Shown here one piece after another: positions 45,238 to 54,220 of a stretch of DNA of 64,000 nt. The stretch is taken from NCBI GenBank assembly GCA_000169355.1, contig AAXX01000002.1:186001-250000 (forward strand), written 5' to 3'. The position numbers were made by a program, and so were the translations under genes. How positions within the stretch are numbered: position 1 is the stretch's first letter; the number at the start of each line of letters is the position of its first letter. A model generated the notes under the pieces. The model made no database searches and had not been told where the DNA came from. It saw only the letters and a list, made by a program, of their open reading frames with translations. Source of the DNA: Flavobacteria bacterium BAL38 (GTDB lineage: Bacteria > Bacteroidota > Bacteroidia > Flavobacteriales > Flavobacteriaceae).

Positions 45238-46503
45238 ATGAGAAAATTACTTTCTTTAACATTATTGGCTTTGGCTGGCTCTACTGCATTTGCAGGTGGA
45301 TATAGAGTTAGTATCCAAGGTCAAAAACAATTAGCTATGGGGCACACGGGTGTTGCTGTAGTAAATAGTGCCGAGGTTGCTTTCTTTAATCCGGCTGGGA
45401 TGGCTTATTTAGATAAAAAATTCAACTTGTCAGTAGGAGGAAATGCCTTGTTTGCTAATACAAAATTTCAAAATTCTCAATATGGTTGGGAAGCTGAAAC
45501 AAAAAATTTAGGAACACCTTTTAGTGTATATGCAACGTATAGATTAAATGATTGGTTTACTGCTGGTTTAGCAGTTTATACTCCTTACGGAAGTTCTGTT
45601 GAATGGGATCAAGATTGGGAAGGTGCTCATTTAGTTAATAATATTGACCTAAAAGCAATTTTTGTTCAACCTTCTATTTCTGTAAGAGTTGGTGAGCATT
45701 TTAGTGTAGGTGGTGGTCCTATTTTTGCTTCAGGTTCGGTTAATTTTAATAGAAATGTAGCAATAAATCCTTTATTATCAGTTGATGGAAGTGGTACAGA
45801 TGTAACTTTAGACGCAAAAGGAATTACTGCTTGGGGTTATACAGCTGGTTTTATGTTTAACCCAACAGATAAATTTAGAATAGGTATGAACTATCGTTCT
45901 GAAATTATTATGGAAGCACGTGATGGAGATGCAAATTTTAATGATGTGCCAGGATTTGCTTCAACAACTCCAACACTTCAAAACACTACTTTTAATGCAG
46001 ACTTGCCTTTGCCAGCAGAATTAACTGTAGGTATGTCATATCAAGTAACTGACAAATGGATGTTAGCATTCGATTACAATAGAGCAATGTGGGGAGTTTA
46101 TGAAGCTTTAACTGTTGATTTTCTTAATGCAGATGGTTCAATTAGAAATACATCTAATAACCCAAGAAATTATAAAAATTCAAGTACTTATAGAGTAGGT
46201 ACTCAGTACAAAGCAAATGATAAATTTACCTTTAGAGCGGGTTGGTATTTTGATGAAAGCCCTGTTCAAGATGGTTATTTTGCACCTGAAACTCCAAGAA
46301 ACGATTCTATGGGATACACAGGAGGTTTAACATATCAGGTAAATAGTAAATTAGGGGTTGATTTTTCATTCTTATACTTACATTTTGATGAAATCGATAA
46401 TTCTTACGATTATTATCAAGAAAACGGAAATACACTTCCATTTGGTGGAACTTATAAGTCTTCTGTTTTCTCTCCAGGTATTGGTATTACTTATGGTTTC
46501 TAA
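45238..46503 (+). CDS. OmpP1/FadL family outer-membrane transporter
   Basis: A 421-aa outer-membrane barrel. Signal peptide MRKLLSLTLLALAGSTAFA|G. The FadL N-terminal hatch segment is visible (AEVAFFNPAGMAYL), with strands to the C-terminal SPGIGITYGF. FadL proteins pass long-chain fatty acids and other hydrophobic compounds. The next gene, an SGNH esterase lipoprotein 18 bp downstream, may release such substrates; that link is inferred from co-location. Confidence 0.9.
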   Translation: MRKLLSLTLLALAGSTAFAGGYRVSIQGQKQLAMGHTGVAVVNSAEVAFFNPAGMAYLDKKFNLSVGGNALFANTKFQNSQYGWEAETKNLGTPFSVYATYRLNDWFTAGLAVYTPYGSSVEWDQDWEGAHLVNNIDLKAIFVQPSISVRVGEHFSVGGGPIFASGSVNFNRNVAINPLLSVDGSGTDVTLDAKGITAWGYTAGFMFNPTDKFRIGMNYRSEIIMEARDGDANFNDVPGFASTTPTLQNTTFNADLPLPAELTVGMSYQVTDKWMLAFDYNRAMWGVYEALTVDFLNADGSIRNTSNNPRNYKNSSTYRVGTQYKANDKFTFRAGWYFDESPVQDGYFAPETPRNDSMGYTGGLTYQVNSKLGVDFSFLYLHFDEIDNSYDYYQENGNTLPFGGTYKSSVFSPGIGITYGF

Positions 46504-46521
46504 TTTTTAATTAAACGAAAG

Positions 46522-48063
46522 ATGAAAAATAAATTTATATATTTAGCTATTATAGCTGCTGGATTTGCTTCTTGTGAACCAGAATTTGAAAATACAGTAG
46601 ATGCAAATTACACATCTGGTGACGCAGATTTTACATCATATGTAGCTGTTGGTAATTCATTAACGGCTGGTTATATGGACGGAACTGTTTACCGTGTGGG
46701 TCAAACTTATTCTTTCCCAAATTTATTAGCACAAAAATTTGCGCTAGTAGGAGGTGGTGAATTTACTCAACCTTCTTATGCAGAAGATGTGAATAATTTA
46801 GGAGGAATTCAAGGTTTAACAGGAACAAGATTAGTAATTAATGCATCTGTTGGTGGTGTTCAGCCAATTGCAGGATCGCCTACAATAACGCTTACACCTC
46901 AAGCAACTGCCTACAATAATATGGGAGTACCAGGTGCTAAATCATTTCATTTAACTTTTCCAGGATACGGTGCATTAAATCCATATTTTGCAAGACACGC
47001 AACTTCTCCTTCAGCAACAGTTTTAGGTGATGCTATGTTAAAAACACCAACTTTTTTTACTAACTGGATAGGAGCAAATGATGTTTTGGCTTATGCAACT
47101 AGTGGTGGTGCACAAGCTGATGGGGTAACACCAGCAGCTGACCATAACTTTACTGGAAATACGAATCCTGCTACTTACGGAGGGAATGATATTACAAACT
47201 CAAATGTTTTTGCAAGTGTATATTCAACAATAGTTACTACATTAACATCAAACGGTGCAAAAGGTGTTGTTTGTACAATTCCTAGTGTAACTTCTATTCC
47301 ATACTTTACTACGGTTCCTTACGCTCCATTATCTCCTACAGCATTAGGAGGTTCTGCGAATATTAATGCGTTAAATGCACAATTATATGGTCCTTTAGAT
47401 GGTATTTTTACTGCTTATGGTGAGCCTAATCGTGTTAATCCATTATCTGCTACTTCCGCAAATCCAATATTAATTTATGATGCTGATGCTATAGATAGAT
47501 CTGCAGAAATTACAGGAGCTTTATCTGGTACTTTAGGAGTTCCTACAGCAACTGCTTTTGGTATGGTTTTTGGAAAAGCGCGTCAAGCTACTGCTGCAGA
47601 TTTAGTAGTGTTGCCAGCTTCTTCAGTTATTGGTACAACAAACGCTTCTTCACCTTCAGCTTTAATTAACATAAATGGTGTTTCTTATCCAATGGCTAAT
47701 AAATGGGTGTTAACAGCTACTGAAAAAGCTAGAGTAGCTAATGCTACTGCTGCTTATAATGCTTCAATTGTGTCTATTGCTAATGCAAATGATATTGCAG
47801 TTGCAGATATGAATGCAATTATGAATCAATTGGTAACTGGATTAAGAATCGAAACTGGGCAATTATACACAGCAAATTACTTTAGTGGTTCTGCTACTGA
47901 GGGTCTTGTGTTATTTTCTTTAGACGGAGTTCATCCAAATGCACGTGGATATGCTGTAATTGCTAATGAAATTTTAAAAGTTATTAATGAATTTTATAAT
48001 GCTAATTTGCCATTACATAATCCATCATATTTCCCAGGAATTAATATTGTTCCTTCAAATTAG
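46522..48063 (+). CDS. SGNH/GDSL-type esterase lipoprotein
   Basis: A 513-aa surface or periplasmic lipoprotein: lipobox GFASC with lipidated Cys18, then an SGNH hydrolase. Block I nucleophile Ser46 (VAVGNSLTAG), block III Asn in WIGANDVL, and block V Asp468/His471 in LDGVHPNARGY are all present. The protein is longer than typical GDSL esterases; the middle (about 160-400) is Ala/Thr-rich with insertions. It is probably co-transcribed with the FadL-type gene, making a lipid-ester hydrolysis and uptake pair likely. Confidence 0.85.
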   Translation: MKNKFIYLAIIAAGFASCEPEFENTVDANYTSGDADFTSYVAVGNSLTAGYMDGTVYRVGQTYSFPNLLAQKFALVGGGEFTQPSYAEDVNNLGGIQGLTGTRLVINASVGGVQPIAGSPTITLTPQATAYNNMGVPGAKSFHLTFPGYGALNPYFARHATSPSATVLGDAMLKTPTFFTNWIGANDVLAYATSGGAQADGVTPAADHNFTGNTNPATYGGNDITNSNVFASVYSTIVTTLTSNGAKGVVCTIPSVTSIPYFTTVPYAPLSPTALGGSANINALNAQLYGPLDGIFTAYGEPNRVNPLSATSANPILIYDADAIDRSAEITGALSGTLGVPTATAFGMVFGKARQATAADLVVLPASSVIGTTNASSPSALININGVSYPMANKWVLTATEKARVANATAAYNASIVSIANANDIAVADMNAIMNQLVTGLRIETGQLYTANYFSGSATEGLVLFSLDGVHPNARGYAVIANEILKVINEFYNANLPLHNPSYFPGINIVPSN

Positions 48064-48085
48064 GGATTAATTTTAAAACTTTTCA

Positions 48086-48114
48086 AAAAGGCATCATTAT
48101 TGATGCCTTTTTTT
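48086..48114 (+). terminator. Rho-independent terminator after the SGNH gene
   Basis: AAAAGGCATCA / TGATGCCTTTT stem with a short loop, extended by T's. Confidence 0.87.
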
Positions 48115-48146
48115 GTAATTTTAAATTTTCCTAAAATAATATAAAA

Positions 48147-48491
48147 ATGAATTTAATCATAAAGCTTTTAATTAGTACAATTGTTGTTTTTGTACTTTCT
48201 TATTTTTTACCAGGTGTTCATGTTACTAGTTTAACAGGCGCTTTAATGGTGGCAGTTGTACTTGGGTTGTTAAATACTTTTTTAAAGCCAATTTTTGTAT
48301 TGCTAACTATTCCAGTAACATTGTTTACTCTAGGCTTTTTTTTACTAGTTATAAATGCAGTTATTATTTTAATTTGCGATTATTTAATTGCAGAGTTTAG
48401 TGTTGATGGATTTTTAAGTGCATTATTTTTTAGTATTCTCTTGTCTATTATTCAGTCTGTTTTAAATAAAATATTTATCGAAGAAAAATAA
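48147..48491 (+). CDS. Phage holin family 4 / YvlD-like membrane protein
   Basis: A 114-aa protein with four hydrophobic helices and the family phrases FLPGVHV and LNTFLKPIFVLLTIPVTLFTLGFFLL. The Pfam name 'phage holin family 4' is historical; chromosomal members such as YvlD are not phage genes. No phage genes lie nearby. Function unknown. Confidence 0.85.
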   Translation: MNLIIKLLISTIVVFVLSYFLPGVHVTSLTGALMVAVVLGLLNTFLKPIFVLLTIPVTLFTLGFFLLVINAVIILICDYLIAEFSVDGFLSALFFSILLSIIQSVLNKIFIEEK

Positions 48492-48548
48492 TTTTTACCG
48501 AATTGAATTTCAATAAATTAAAAACTTGTTTGGGTTGTAAAAATTCTA

Positions 48549-48556
48549 TAATTTTG
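48549..48556 (+). promoter_or_regulatory. Putative promoter -7 box for tig
   Basis: TAATTTTG fits TAnnTTTG. TTG at 48527-48529 is at a 19-bp spacing. It lies 35 bp before the tig ATG. Confidence 0.55.
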
Positions 48557-48591
48557 CAACCCAATTTTTATGGTATTTAAATAAATAGATA

Positions 48592-49917
48592 ATGAACATT
48601 ACAAAAAAGCAAGTTGATGCATTAAATGCTATTGTAACAGTAGCAATCACTAAAGAAGATTATTCTGATAAAGTAGAAAAAGTATTAGCAGATTATAGAA
48701 AAAATGCATCAATTTCTGGTTTCAGAAAAGGTGCAGTTCCAATGAGTTTAATTCAAAAACAATATGGTAAAGCTGTTTTATTAGAAGAAGTAAACAAAGT
48801 ATTACAAGCTTCTCTTAATAATTATTTATCTACTGAAAAATTAGATATTCTTGGAAATCCAATTCCAGTTGTAACTGAAAGTATCGATTGGGATGCTGAA
48901 AACTTTTCTTTTGACTTCGAATTAGGATTGGCTCCACAATTTTCAGTTGATTTGTCTGCGAAAAATAATGTTACTAAATTTAATGTTATTGCAGATGAAA
49001 AAATGTTAAATGATCAAGTAGACAGAATTGCAAAACAATACGGAAAATTAATTTCTCAGTCTGAAGTTAAAGCAGATTATGAAGTTAGAGGAACATTTAC
49101 AAATGAAGAAAAAGGAATTAATGCTCCTGCAAATTTTGCATTAGATATTTTTGCTAATAAAAAAGTAGCAAAATCTTTTATTGGTAAAAAAGTGGGTGAT
49201 GTAGTTGCGGTTGAAACTAAAGGTTTGTTCGATGATGATCACAAACTTATGGATTATTTAAAAGTAAGTCATGATAATGTTCATGGTTTAGATATTTTGG
49301 TAAATTTTACAATTGAAGAAATTAATGCTGTTGAAAAAGCAGAAATGAACCAAGAGTTATTTGATAAGTTATTCGGAGAAGGAGTAGTAAAATCAGTTGA
49401 AGAGGTTAAAGCTAAAATTAAAGAAGATGCTGAGGTGCAATTTGCACAACAAGCAGATCAAAAATTCTTAAACGATGTAACAGATTTCTTAATTGAATCT
49501 ACAAAGTTTGAATTGCCTGCTGCTTTCTTAAAAAAATGGATTCAAACAGCTGGAGAAAATCCTCTTTCTGCAGAACAAGCAGAAGAAGAATATGCAAAAG
49601 CCGAAAAAGGATTACGTTTTCAATTAATTGAAGGAAAAGTAATGGCAGATAATAATCTACAAATTACTTTTGAAGATTTAAAAGCACATACTGCTGAATT
49701 AATCAAGAAACAAATGGCTCAATTTGGTCAATTAAATCCATCTGAAGAAGAAATTAATGGAATTGTTGCTCGAGTAATGTCTAACCAAGATGAGGTAAAA
49801 CGTTTATCTGAGCAAGTAATGAGTGAAAAAATGTTAGGTCTATACAAAGAAAAAGTAAAATCTAAAACAAAAGAAGTGAATTACGATCAATTCATTAAAG
49901 AAATGTACGGAGAATAA
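48592..49917 (+). CDS. tig: Trigger factor
   Basis: Trigger factor is a ribosome-associated folding chaperone. The protein is 441 aa. The ribosome-binding signature is at residues 35-50 (ASISGFRKGAVPMSLIQKQYG, close to the GFRxGKxP motif). The middle PPIase-like domain (about 150-250) is weakly conserved, as is typical in Bacteroidota. The C-terminal chaperone arms (about 260-420) are helical. It lies upstream of clpP and clpX, the usual order. Confidence 0.92.
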   Translation: MNITKKQVDALNAIVTVAITKEDYSDKVEKVLADYRKNASISGFRKGAVPMSLIQKQYGKAVLLEEVNKVLQASLNNYLSTEKLDILGNPIPVVTESIDWDAENFSFDFELGLAPQFSVDLSAKNNVTKFNVIADEKMLNDQVDRIAKQYGKLISQSEVKADYEVRGTFTNEEKGINAPANFALDIFANKKVAKSFIGKKVGDVVAVETKGLFDDDHKLMDYLKVSHDNVHGLDILVNFTIEEINAVEKAEMNQELFDKLFGEGVVKSVEEVKAKIKEDAEVQFAQQADQKFLNDVTDFLIESTKFELPAAFLKKWIQTAGENPLSAEQAEEEYAKAEKGLRFQLIEGKVMADNNLQITFEDLKAHTAELIKKQMAQFGQLNPSEEEINGIVARVMSNQDEVKRLSEQVMSEKMLGLYKEKVKSKTKEVNYDQFIKEMYGE

Positions 49918-49943
49918 TTTCTCACAAAAAATAATTATCTTTG

Positions 49944-49975
49944 AGCGTCAGACTAGTTTTGGCGCTTTTTGTTTC
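49944..49975 (+). terminator. Weak terminator after tig
   Basis: AGCGTC / GGCGCT stem (one G-T pair), 11-base loop and a TTTTTGTTT tract, 27 bp after the tig stop. Confidence 0.5.
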
Positions 49976-49982
49976 AAGACAA

Positions 49983-50014
49983 TTTGTCACAAAAAGTAAT
50001 AGGCACGAACTTTG
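49983..50014 (+). promoter_or_regulatory. Putative clpP promoter
   Basis: TTTG at 49983-49986, 20 bp, then GAACTTTG at 50007-50014 (one mismatch to TAnnTTTG). It lies 69 bp before the clpP ATG. The leader contains two copies of AAACTTTTAAAC. Confidence 0.5.
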
Positions 50015-50083
50015 CAAAATATTAATGGTTTTAAGTTTAATTCCTTTTAAACTTTTAAACACATAAACTTTTAAACTTAATTT

Positions 50084-50770
50084 ATGAATTACGGAAAAGA
50101 CCCAAGAGCTACGCTCGAACTGGCGAAGCAATTTAAAAAATATGCTACTAAGCATCACGGAGTAAACAGTTTATATTACGATAAAATTGTTGGAAGTATG
50201 ACGCCTTATATTATTGAAGAACGCCAATTAAACGTAGCTTCAATGGATGTGTTTTCACGTTTAATGATGGATAGAATTATCTTCATGGGAACAGGTGTTG
50301 ACGATTATGTGGCAAATATTATTCAGGCACAATTATTATTCTTAGAAAGTGTTGATGCTTCTAAGGATATTAGTATTTATATCAATTCTCCAGGAGGAAG
50401 TGTTTATGCTGGATTAGGTATTTATGATACAATGCAATTTGTAAAACCTGACGTAGCTACAATTTGTACAGGAATGGCAGCTTCAATGGGAGCGGTATTG
50501 CTATGTGCTGGTGCAGAAGGAAAACGTTCGGCATTACCACATTCAAGAGTTATGATTCACCAACCATCTGGAGGCGCACAAGGCGTAGCGACAGATATGG
50601 AAATCAACTTGAAAGAAATGTTGAAATTAAAAAATGAATTATACGAAATCATTTCTAAACATTCAGGACAGTCTTTTGAAAAAGTACACAAAGATTCAGA
50701 ACGCGATTATTGGATGATTGCTGCAGAAGCAAAAGAATACGGAATGATTGATGAAGTTTTAACAAGATAA
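50084..50770 (+). CDS. clpP: ATP-dependent Clp protease proteolytic subunit
   Basis: The serine protease barrel of ClpXP. The protein is 228 aa with the catalytic triad Ser134 (GMAASMGA), His159 (MIHQPSGG) and Asp208 (SERDYW). The N-terminus is about 25 residues longer than E. coli mature ClpP and may be processed. clpX lies 81 bp downstream. Confidence 0.96.
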   Translation: MNYGKDPRATLELAKQFKKYATKHHGVNSLYYDKIVGSMTPYIIEERQLNVASMDVFSRLMMDRIIFMGTGVDDYVANIIQAQLLFLESVDASKDISIYINSPGGSVYAGLGIYDTMQFVKPDVATICTGMAASMGAVLLCAGAEGKRSALPHSRVMIHQPSGGAQGVATDMEINLKEMLKLKNELYEIISKHSGQSFEKVHKDSERDYWMIAAEAKEYGMIDEVLTR

Positions 50771-50792
50771 ATAAATATAGTTTTCAGTTTTC

Positions 50793-50823
50793 AGTCACAG
50801 TTTTCAGCGATATAACTGTGACT
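50793..50823 (+). repeat. Inverted repeat between clpP and clpX
   Basis: AGTCACAGTT / AACTGTGACT, a 10-bp perfect stem with an 11-base loop and no T-tract. It is embedded in a spacer of repeated TTTTCAG units. It could be an mRNA-processing or stability hairpin. Confidence 0.6.
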
Positions 50824-50851
50824 GTATACTGTTACTGCTAACTAAAAAAGG

Positions 50852-52084
50852 ATGGCTAAAGAAGTATTAGAGTGTTCATTCTGTGGAAGGAAAAAGCCTG
50901 AAACCAATTTATTAATTGCAGGGATTAATGCGCATATTTGCGACAAATGTATCGAACAAGCTCACGGAATTGTTCTAGAAGAATTAAAACAGTCTGGAAA
51001 TTCAGATTTAGTTGCCGATTTGATTCTGTTGAAACCAAAAGAAATTCGTGCGTTTTTAGATGATTACGTTATTGGGCAAGATCAAACTAAAAAAGTAATG
51101 AGTGTAGCGGTTTATAATCACTACAAACGTTTGATGCAAATTCAATTAGAAGACGAAGTTGAGATTGAAAAAAGTAATATCTTAATGGTAGGACAAACCG
51201 GAACCGGTAAAACATTAGTAGCAAAAACCATTGCAAAAATGTTGAATGTTCCGTTAGCAATTGTTGATGCAACTGTTTTAACTGAAGCAGGTTATGTAGG
51301 TGAAGACGTTGAAAGTATCTTAACTCGTTTGTTACAAGCTGCCGATTATGATGTAGCTAAAGCCGAAAGAGGAATTGTATTTATTGACGAAATAGATAAA
51401 ATTGCTCGTAAAAGTGATAATCCATCGATAACTCGTGATGTTTCAGGCGAAGGTGTTCAACAAGCTTTATTGAAATTATTAGAAGGAACGGTGGTTAATG
51501 TACCGCCAAAAGGAGGAAGAAAACATCCCGACCAAAAATTTGTGGAAGTAAATACTCAAAATATCTTATTCATTGCGGGTGGTGCTTTTGACGGAATTGA
51601 AAGAATCATTTCAAAACGTTTGAACAGACAAGCAGTTGGTTATAGTTCGTCTATTGGAACCGACCATATTGATAAAGATAATTTGTTGCAATATTTAATT
51701 CCTAAAGACGTCAAAGATTTTGGATTAATTCCTGAAATTATTGGTCGTTTACCTGTTTTAACACACATGGATCCTTTAGATGCTGCTACGTTAAGAGCTA
51801 TTTTAACTGAACCTAAGAATGCCTTGGTGAAACAATATAAAAAATTGTTTGAAATGGATGAGGTAACATTAGAAATCGAAGAAGAAGCTTTGAATTATAT
51901 TGTTTCTAAAGCCTTAGAATATAAATTAGGAGCAAGAGGCTTGCGTTCGTTATGTGAAGCGATATTAACGGATGCTATGTACGAATTACCAAGCTCTGAA
52001 GATAAGCATTTACAAGTAAATAAGGAATATGCAGAAAATAGTTTAAATAAAAATTTATTACAGCGTTTAAAAGCAGTTTCTTAA
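50852..52084 (+). CDS. clpX: ATP-dependent Clp protease ATP-binding subunit ClpX
   Basis: The AAA+ unfoldase that feeds ClpP. The protein is 410 aa. A zinc-binding domain at the N-terminus has Cys8, Cys11, Cys30 and Cys33. Walker A GQTGTGKT is at 114-121, Walker B is in [12 protein letters not shown], and the sensor-2 Arg is in LGARGLRS. A terminator follows 16 bp after the stop. Confidence 0.96.
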   Translation: MAKEVLECSFCGRKKPETNLLIAGINAHICDKCIEQAHGIVLEELKQSGNSDLVADLILLKPKEIRAFLDDYVIGQDQTKKVMSVAVYNHYKRLMQIQLEDEVEIEKSNILMVGQTGTGKTLVAKTIAKMLNVPLAIVDATVLTEAGYVGEDVESILTRLLQAADYDVAKAERGIVFIDEIDKIARKSDNPSITRDVSGEGVQQALLKLLEGTVVNVPPKGGRKHPDQKFVEVNTQNILFIAGGAFDGIERIISKRLNRQAVGYSSSIGTDHIDKDNLLQYLIPKDVKDFGLIPEIIGRLPVLTHMDPLDAATLRAILTEPKNALVKQYKKLFEMDEVTLEIEEEALNYIVSKALEYKLGARGLRSLCEAILTDAMYELPSSEDKHLQVNKEYAENSLNKNLLQRLKAVS

Positions 52085-52100
52085 AATAGATATTTAAAAC

Positions 52101-52128
52101 AAAAAGGTCGCCAATTGGCGACCTTTTT
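52101..52128 (+). terminator. Rho-independent terminator after clpX
   Basis: AAAAAGGTCGCC-AATT-GGCGACCTTTTT stem-loop. The A/T symmetry means it can also serve the leftward lipoprotein gene. Confidence 0.88.
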
Positions 52129-52133
52129 GTTTT

Positions 52134-52274
52134 TTAAGCATTTTTCTTTTGCTCTATTGTTTTTGTTTTTACTTGTTTAGCGTTGCAATATCTTTTTTGG
52201 CAACTCCATCCGCTTGAGCAAGATGTTAATAAAAATGTAATTGCTACTGCTGAAACCAAAATTATTTTTTTCAT
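52134..52274 (-). CDS. Small cysteine-rich lipoprotein
   Basis: A 46-aa lipoprotein. Signal MKKIILVSAVAITFLL then lipobox LTSC (Cys19), with a mature start CSSGWSCQKRYC and a Lys-rich tail. I chose the ATG at 52274 because it gives a textbook lipoprotein signal. It lies 34 bp after the OmpA-family gene in the same direction and may share its transcript. The Cys-x5-Cys-x4-Cys pattern resembles that of the other small lipoprotein at 54017-54220. Confidence 0.72.
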   Translation of the reverse strand: MKKIILVSAVAITFLLTSCSSGWSCQKRYCNAKQVKTKTIEQKKNA

Positions 52275-52308
52275 AATATATTTATATGTTAATCTATTTA
52301 GTATGTTT

Positions 52309-53871
52309 TTATTTGATAATTTTAAATTCAATTCTTCTGTTGGCTTGATCCTGACTTGCTGTACATTTTTCACATTTTTCCAGTAATTCGCTTTCTCCAT
52401 AACCTTTATAAGTTAACTGAGAAGCTGGAATTCCTTTTTTAAGTAAATACTGGTAAGCTGCTTTCGCTCTACTTTCAGACAATTTTTGATTATATGCCTC
52501 AGAACCTTTACTGTCTGTATGAGCGTTGATTGTAATGCTCATGTTAGCATTGTTGGTTAAAACTTCAACAATTTTATTTAATGATAATTCTGACTCTTTT
52601 TTTACAGTTGATTTATTGAAATCAAAATAAATATTTTCAATTACAATTGTGTCATCTGTAACAACCGCTTTTTTCTGAGTTAATGCAATATTCTTCTCAG
52701 TGTCACCAGTTGCAATGTTTAGTTTTTTGGTTTCGTAACCTTCTTTGTTAACTTCAACATTGTAGAATGTTAATGGCTCTAAAGCTAATTTGATTTTACC
52801 ATTATTATCAGATTGTGTTTCAGTTAATTTGGTTCCAAATTCGTCTGTTACTATTACAGTTGCATTTGGTAAAGCTGTTTTTGAAACTTCTTCTACTATG
52901 GTATAATTTAAAAACAAATTTTCTTGTTTTCTAATCTCAAATTTTAAAATGTCAAAATTACCAGATTGATGTTTGTCTGTAGAAATATATCCTTTAGATG
53001 GAGATGTCATTACAAATGCTAAATCGTCTCTTCTAGAATTTAAATCTGTTCCAAGATTCATAGCGGTTAAAAATGTATTATCAACATAAGCAGATCTAAA
53101 AACATCATATCCTCCTAAGTTTAAATGTCCTTTTGAAGAAAAATATATATACTTATTATCAGATGACATAAAAGGATATTTTTCATCAGCTTCTGTATTT
53201 ACATTTGGACCTAAATTCACTAACTTACCAACTGTTCCGTCTTCAGCAATTGTAGCTTCGTATATATCAAATCCACCAAATCCACCTGGAATATTAGTTG
53301 CAATAAAAATTTTTTTCCCATCTGCTGATACGCTTGGTGTTTCTGCAGAATATCCTTCTGGAACAATATTTAAATTGGTAATATTTGTCCACTTTTTTGC
53401 ATCCTTTTCATTAAGTGTTGCTTTGTGAAGTGTAAATATTTGTTTGTTGTTTGGGTTTTCTTGTGTAAAGAAAATGGTTCTTTGGTCTGAAGAAAATCCT
53501 ATAGAACCCTCGTCATTTTCAGAATCTAGAGCTTGTGAGAAAAGTAAAGGAAACGATAAATTACCATCTTCTTTTACGTCTACACAATATAAATTATTGT
53601 TTGTAGTATTTGTTATAGGATTAATAGTTACATCAGCATGTCTTCTTTTTTTATTTGATAAAATGATGTATTTATTTTTAAAAAAAGTAGTTCCAATTTC
53701 ATTTAATTCTGAGTTGATTCCTGTATCACCAGTGATAAAAGTTATTCCTTTTGTATTTTTATTAATTGCATTAATAACGGCTTCTGATCCTTCAGAACGT
53801 TTTGGCTCTTGCCCAAAAGATAATAAGTTAATTAAAAGTAAAAATAAAGTAAAGGTTTTGTTTAGTTTCAT
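52309..53871 (-). CDS. OmpA family protein with PD40 repeats
   Basis: A 520-aa envelope protein: signal peptide MKLNKTFTLFLLLINLLSFG|Q, PD40/WD40-like beta-propeller repeats (about 130-305; SADGKKIFIATN and SSDNKYIYFSSKG types), a carboxypeptidase-regulatory-like beta domain (about 325-400), then a C-terminal OmpA domain (about 410-520) with the peptidoglycan-binding NAHTDSKGSEAYNQKLSESRA segment. It probably anchors the outer membrane to peptidoglycan. Similar proteins are found with SprF/PorP partners in flavobacteria. Confidence 0.87.
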   Translation of the reverse strand: MKLNKTFTLFLLLINLLSFGQEPKRSEGSEAVINAINKNTKGITFITGDTGINSELNEIGTTFFKNKYIILSNKKRRHADVTINPITNTTNNNLYCVDVKEDGNLSFPLLFSQALDSENDEGSIGFSSDQRTIFFTQENPNNKQIFTLHKATLNEKDAKKWTNITNLNIVPEGYSAETPSVSADGKKIFIATNIPGGFGGFDIYEATIAEDGTVGKLVNLGPNVNTEADEKYPFMSSDNKYIYFSSKGHLNLGGYDVFRSAYVDNTFLTAMNLGTDLNSRRDDLAFVMTSPSKGYISTDKHQSGNFDILKFEIRKQENLFLNYTIVEEVSKTALPNATVIVTDEFGTKLTETQSDNNGKIKLALEPLTFYNVEVNKEGYETKKLNIATGDTEKNIALTQKKAVVTDDTIVIENIYFDFNKSTVKKESELSLNKIVEVLTNNANMSITINAHTDSKGSEAYNQKLSESRAKAAYQYLLKKGIPASQLTYKGYGESELLEKCEKCTASQDQANRRIEFKIIK

Positions 53872-53922
53872 AAAATTAAATACTTAAATAATAAACTGTT
53901 AATGCTTTCTTAAAAAACAGCG

Positions 53923-53930
53923 CAAAATTA
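53923..53930 (-). promoter_or_regulatory. Putative -7 box for the OmpA-family gene
   Basis: Minus strand TAATTTTG, with TTTG 22 bp further upstream (53953-53956), a good fit to TTTG-N-TAnnTTTG. Confidence 0.55.
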
Positions 53931-54016
53931 TAATAATATTTAACAAAAAAAACAAATAGTTAAAATAAAATAACAAATTTCAACAAATAATTTAAATTTT
54001 TTACTTTGAAGTAGTG

Positions 54017-54220
54017 TTAAACGGCTCCTGATAATGAATTATTAATATGAAATGATTGGTGAGTAAGTGTTTTGTGATAAGTATTGTATAAGAAATCGTA
54101 ACTTTTAGGTTGCGTTAGATTATGACATCTTCTTGGTCCGCAGCCATAGCGTCTTGGTCCACAAGCAGTCGCTAATAGTGATAAAAAGCATACAAGTATT
54201 AATAAATTTCTTTTTCTCAT
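54017..54220 (-). CDS. Small cysteine-rich lipoprotein overlapping the GH3 gene
   Basis: A 67-aa lipoprotein. Signal MRKRNLLILVCFLSLLATAC, lipobox LATAC (Cys20), and a mature start CGPRRYGCGPRRC with the CGPRR unit twice. The start ATG shares its A with the GH3 stop (TAATG), so translation is coupled. Upstream in-frame ATG at 54232 is less likely. Function unknown. Confidence 0.72.
   Translation of the reverse strand: MRKRNLLILVCFLSLLATACGPRRYGCGPRRCHNLTQPKSYDFLYNTYHKTLTHQSFHINNSLSGAV

Noticed and set aside
48147..48491. Holin-like gene as a sign of prophage
   Set aside because: Family name only; no phage structural, integrase or lysin gene is nearby, and its neighbours are core genes.
49936..49943. 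TATCTTTG upstream of clpP
   Set aside because: A perfect -7 box, but a transcript from it would run straight into the weak terminator hairpin at 49944; the TTTG/GAACTTTG pair downstream fits better.
53444..53887. Open frame antisense to the OmpA-family gene
   Set aside because: It covers the 5' end of a well-supported gene and shows no domain or signal of its own.
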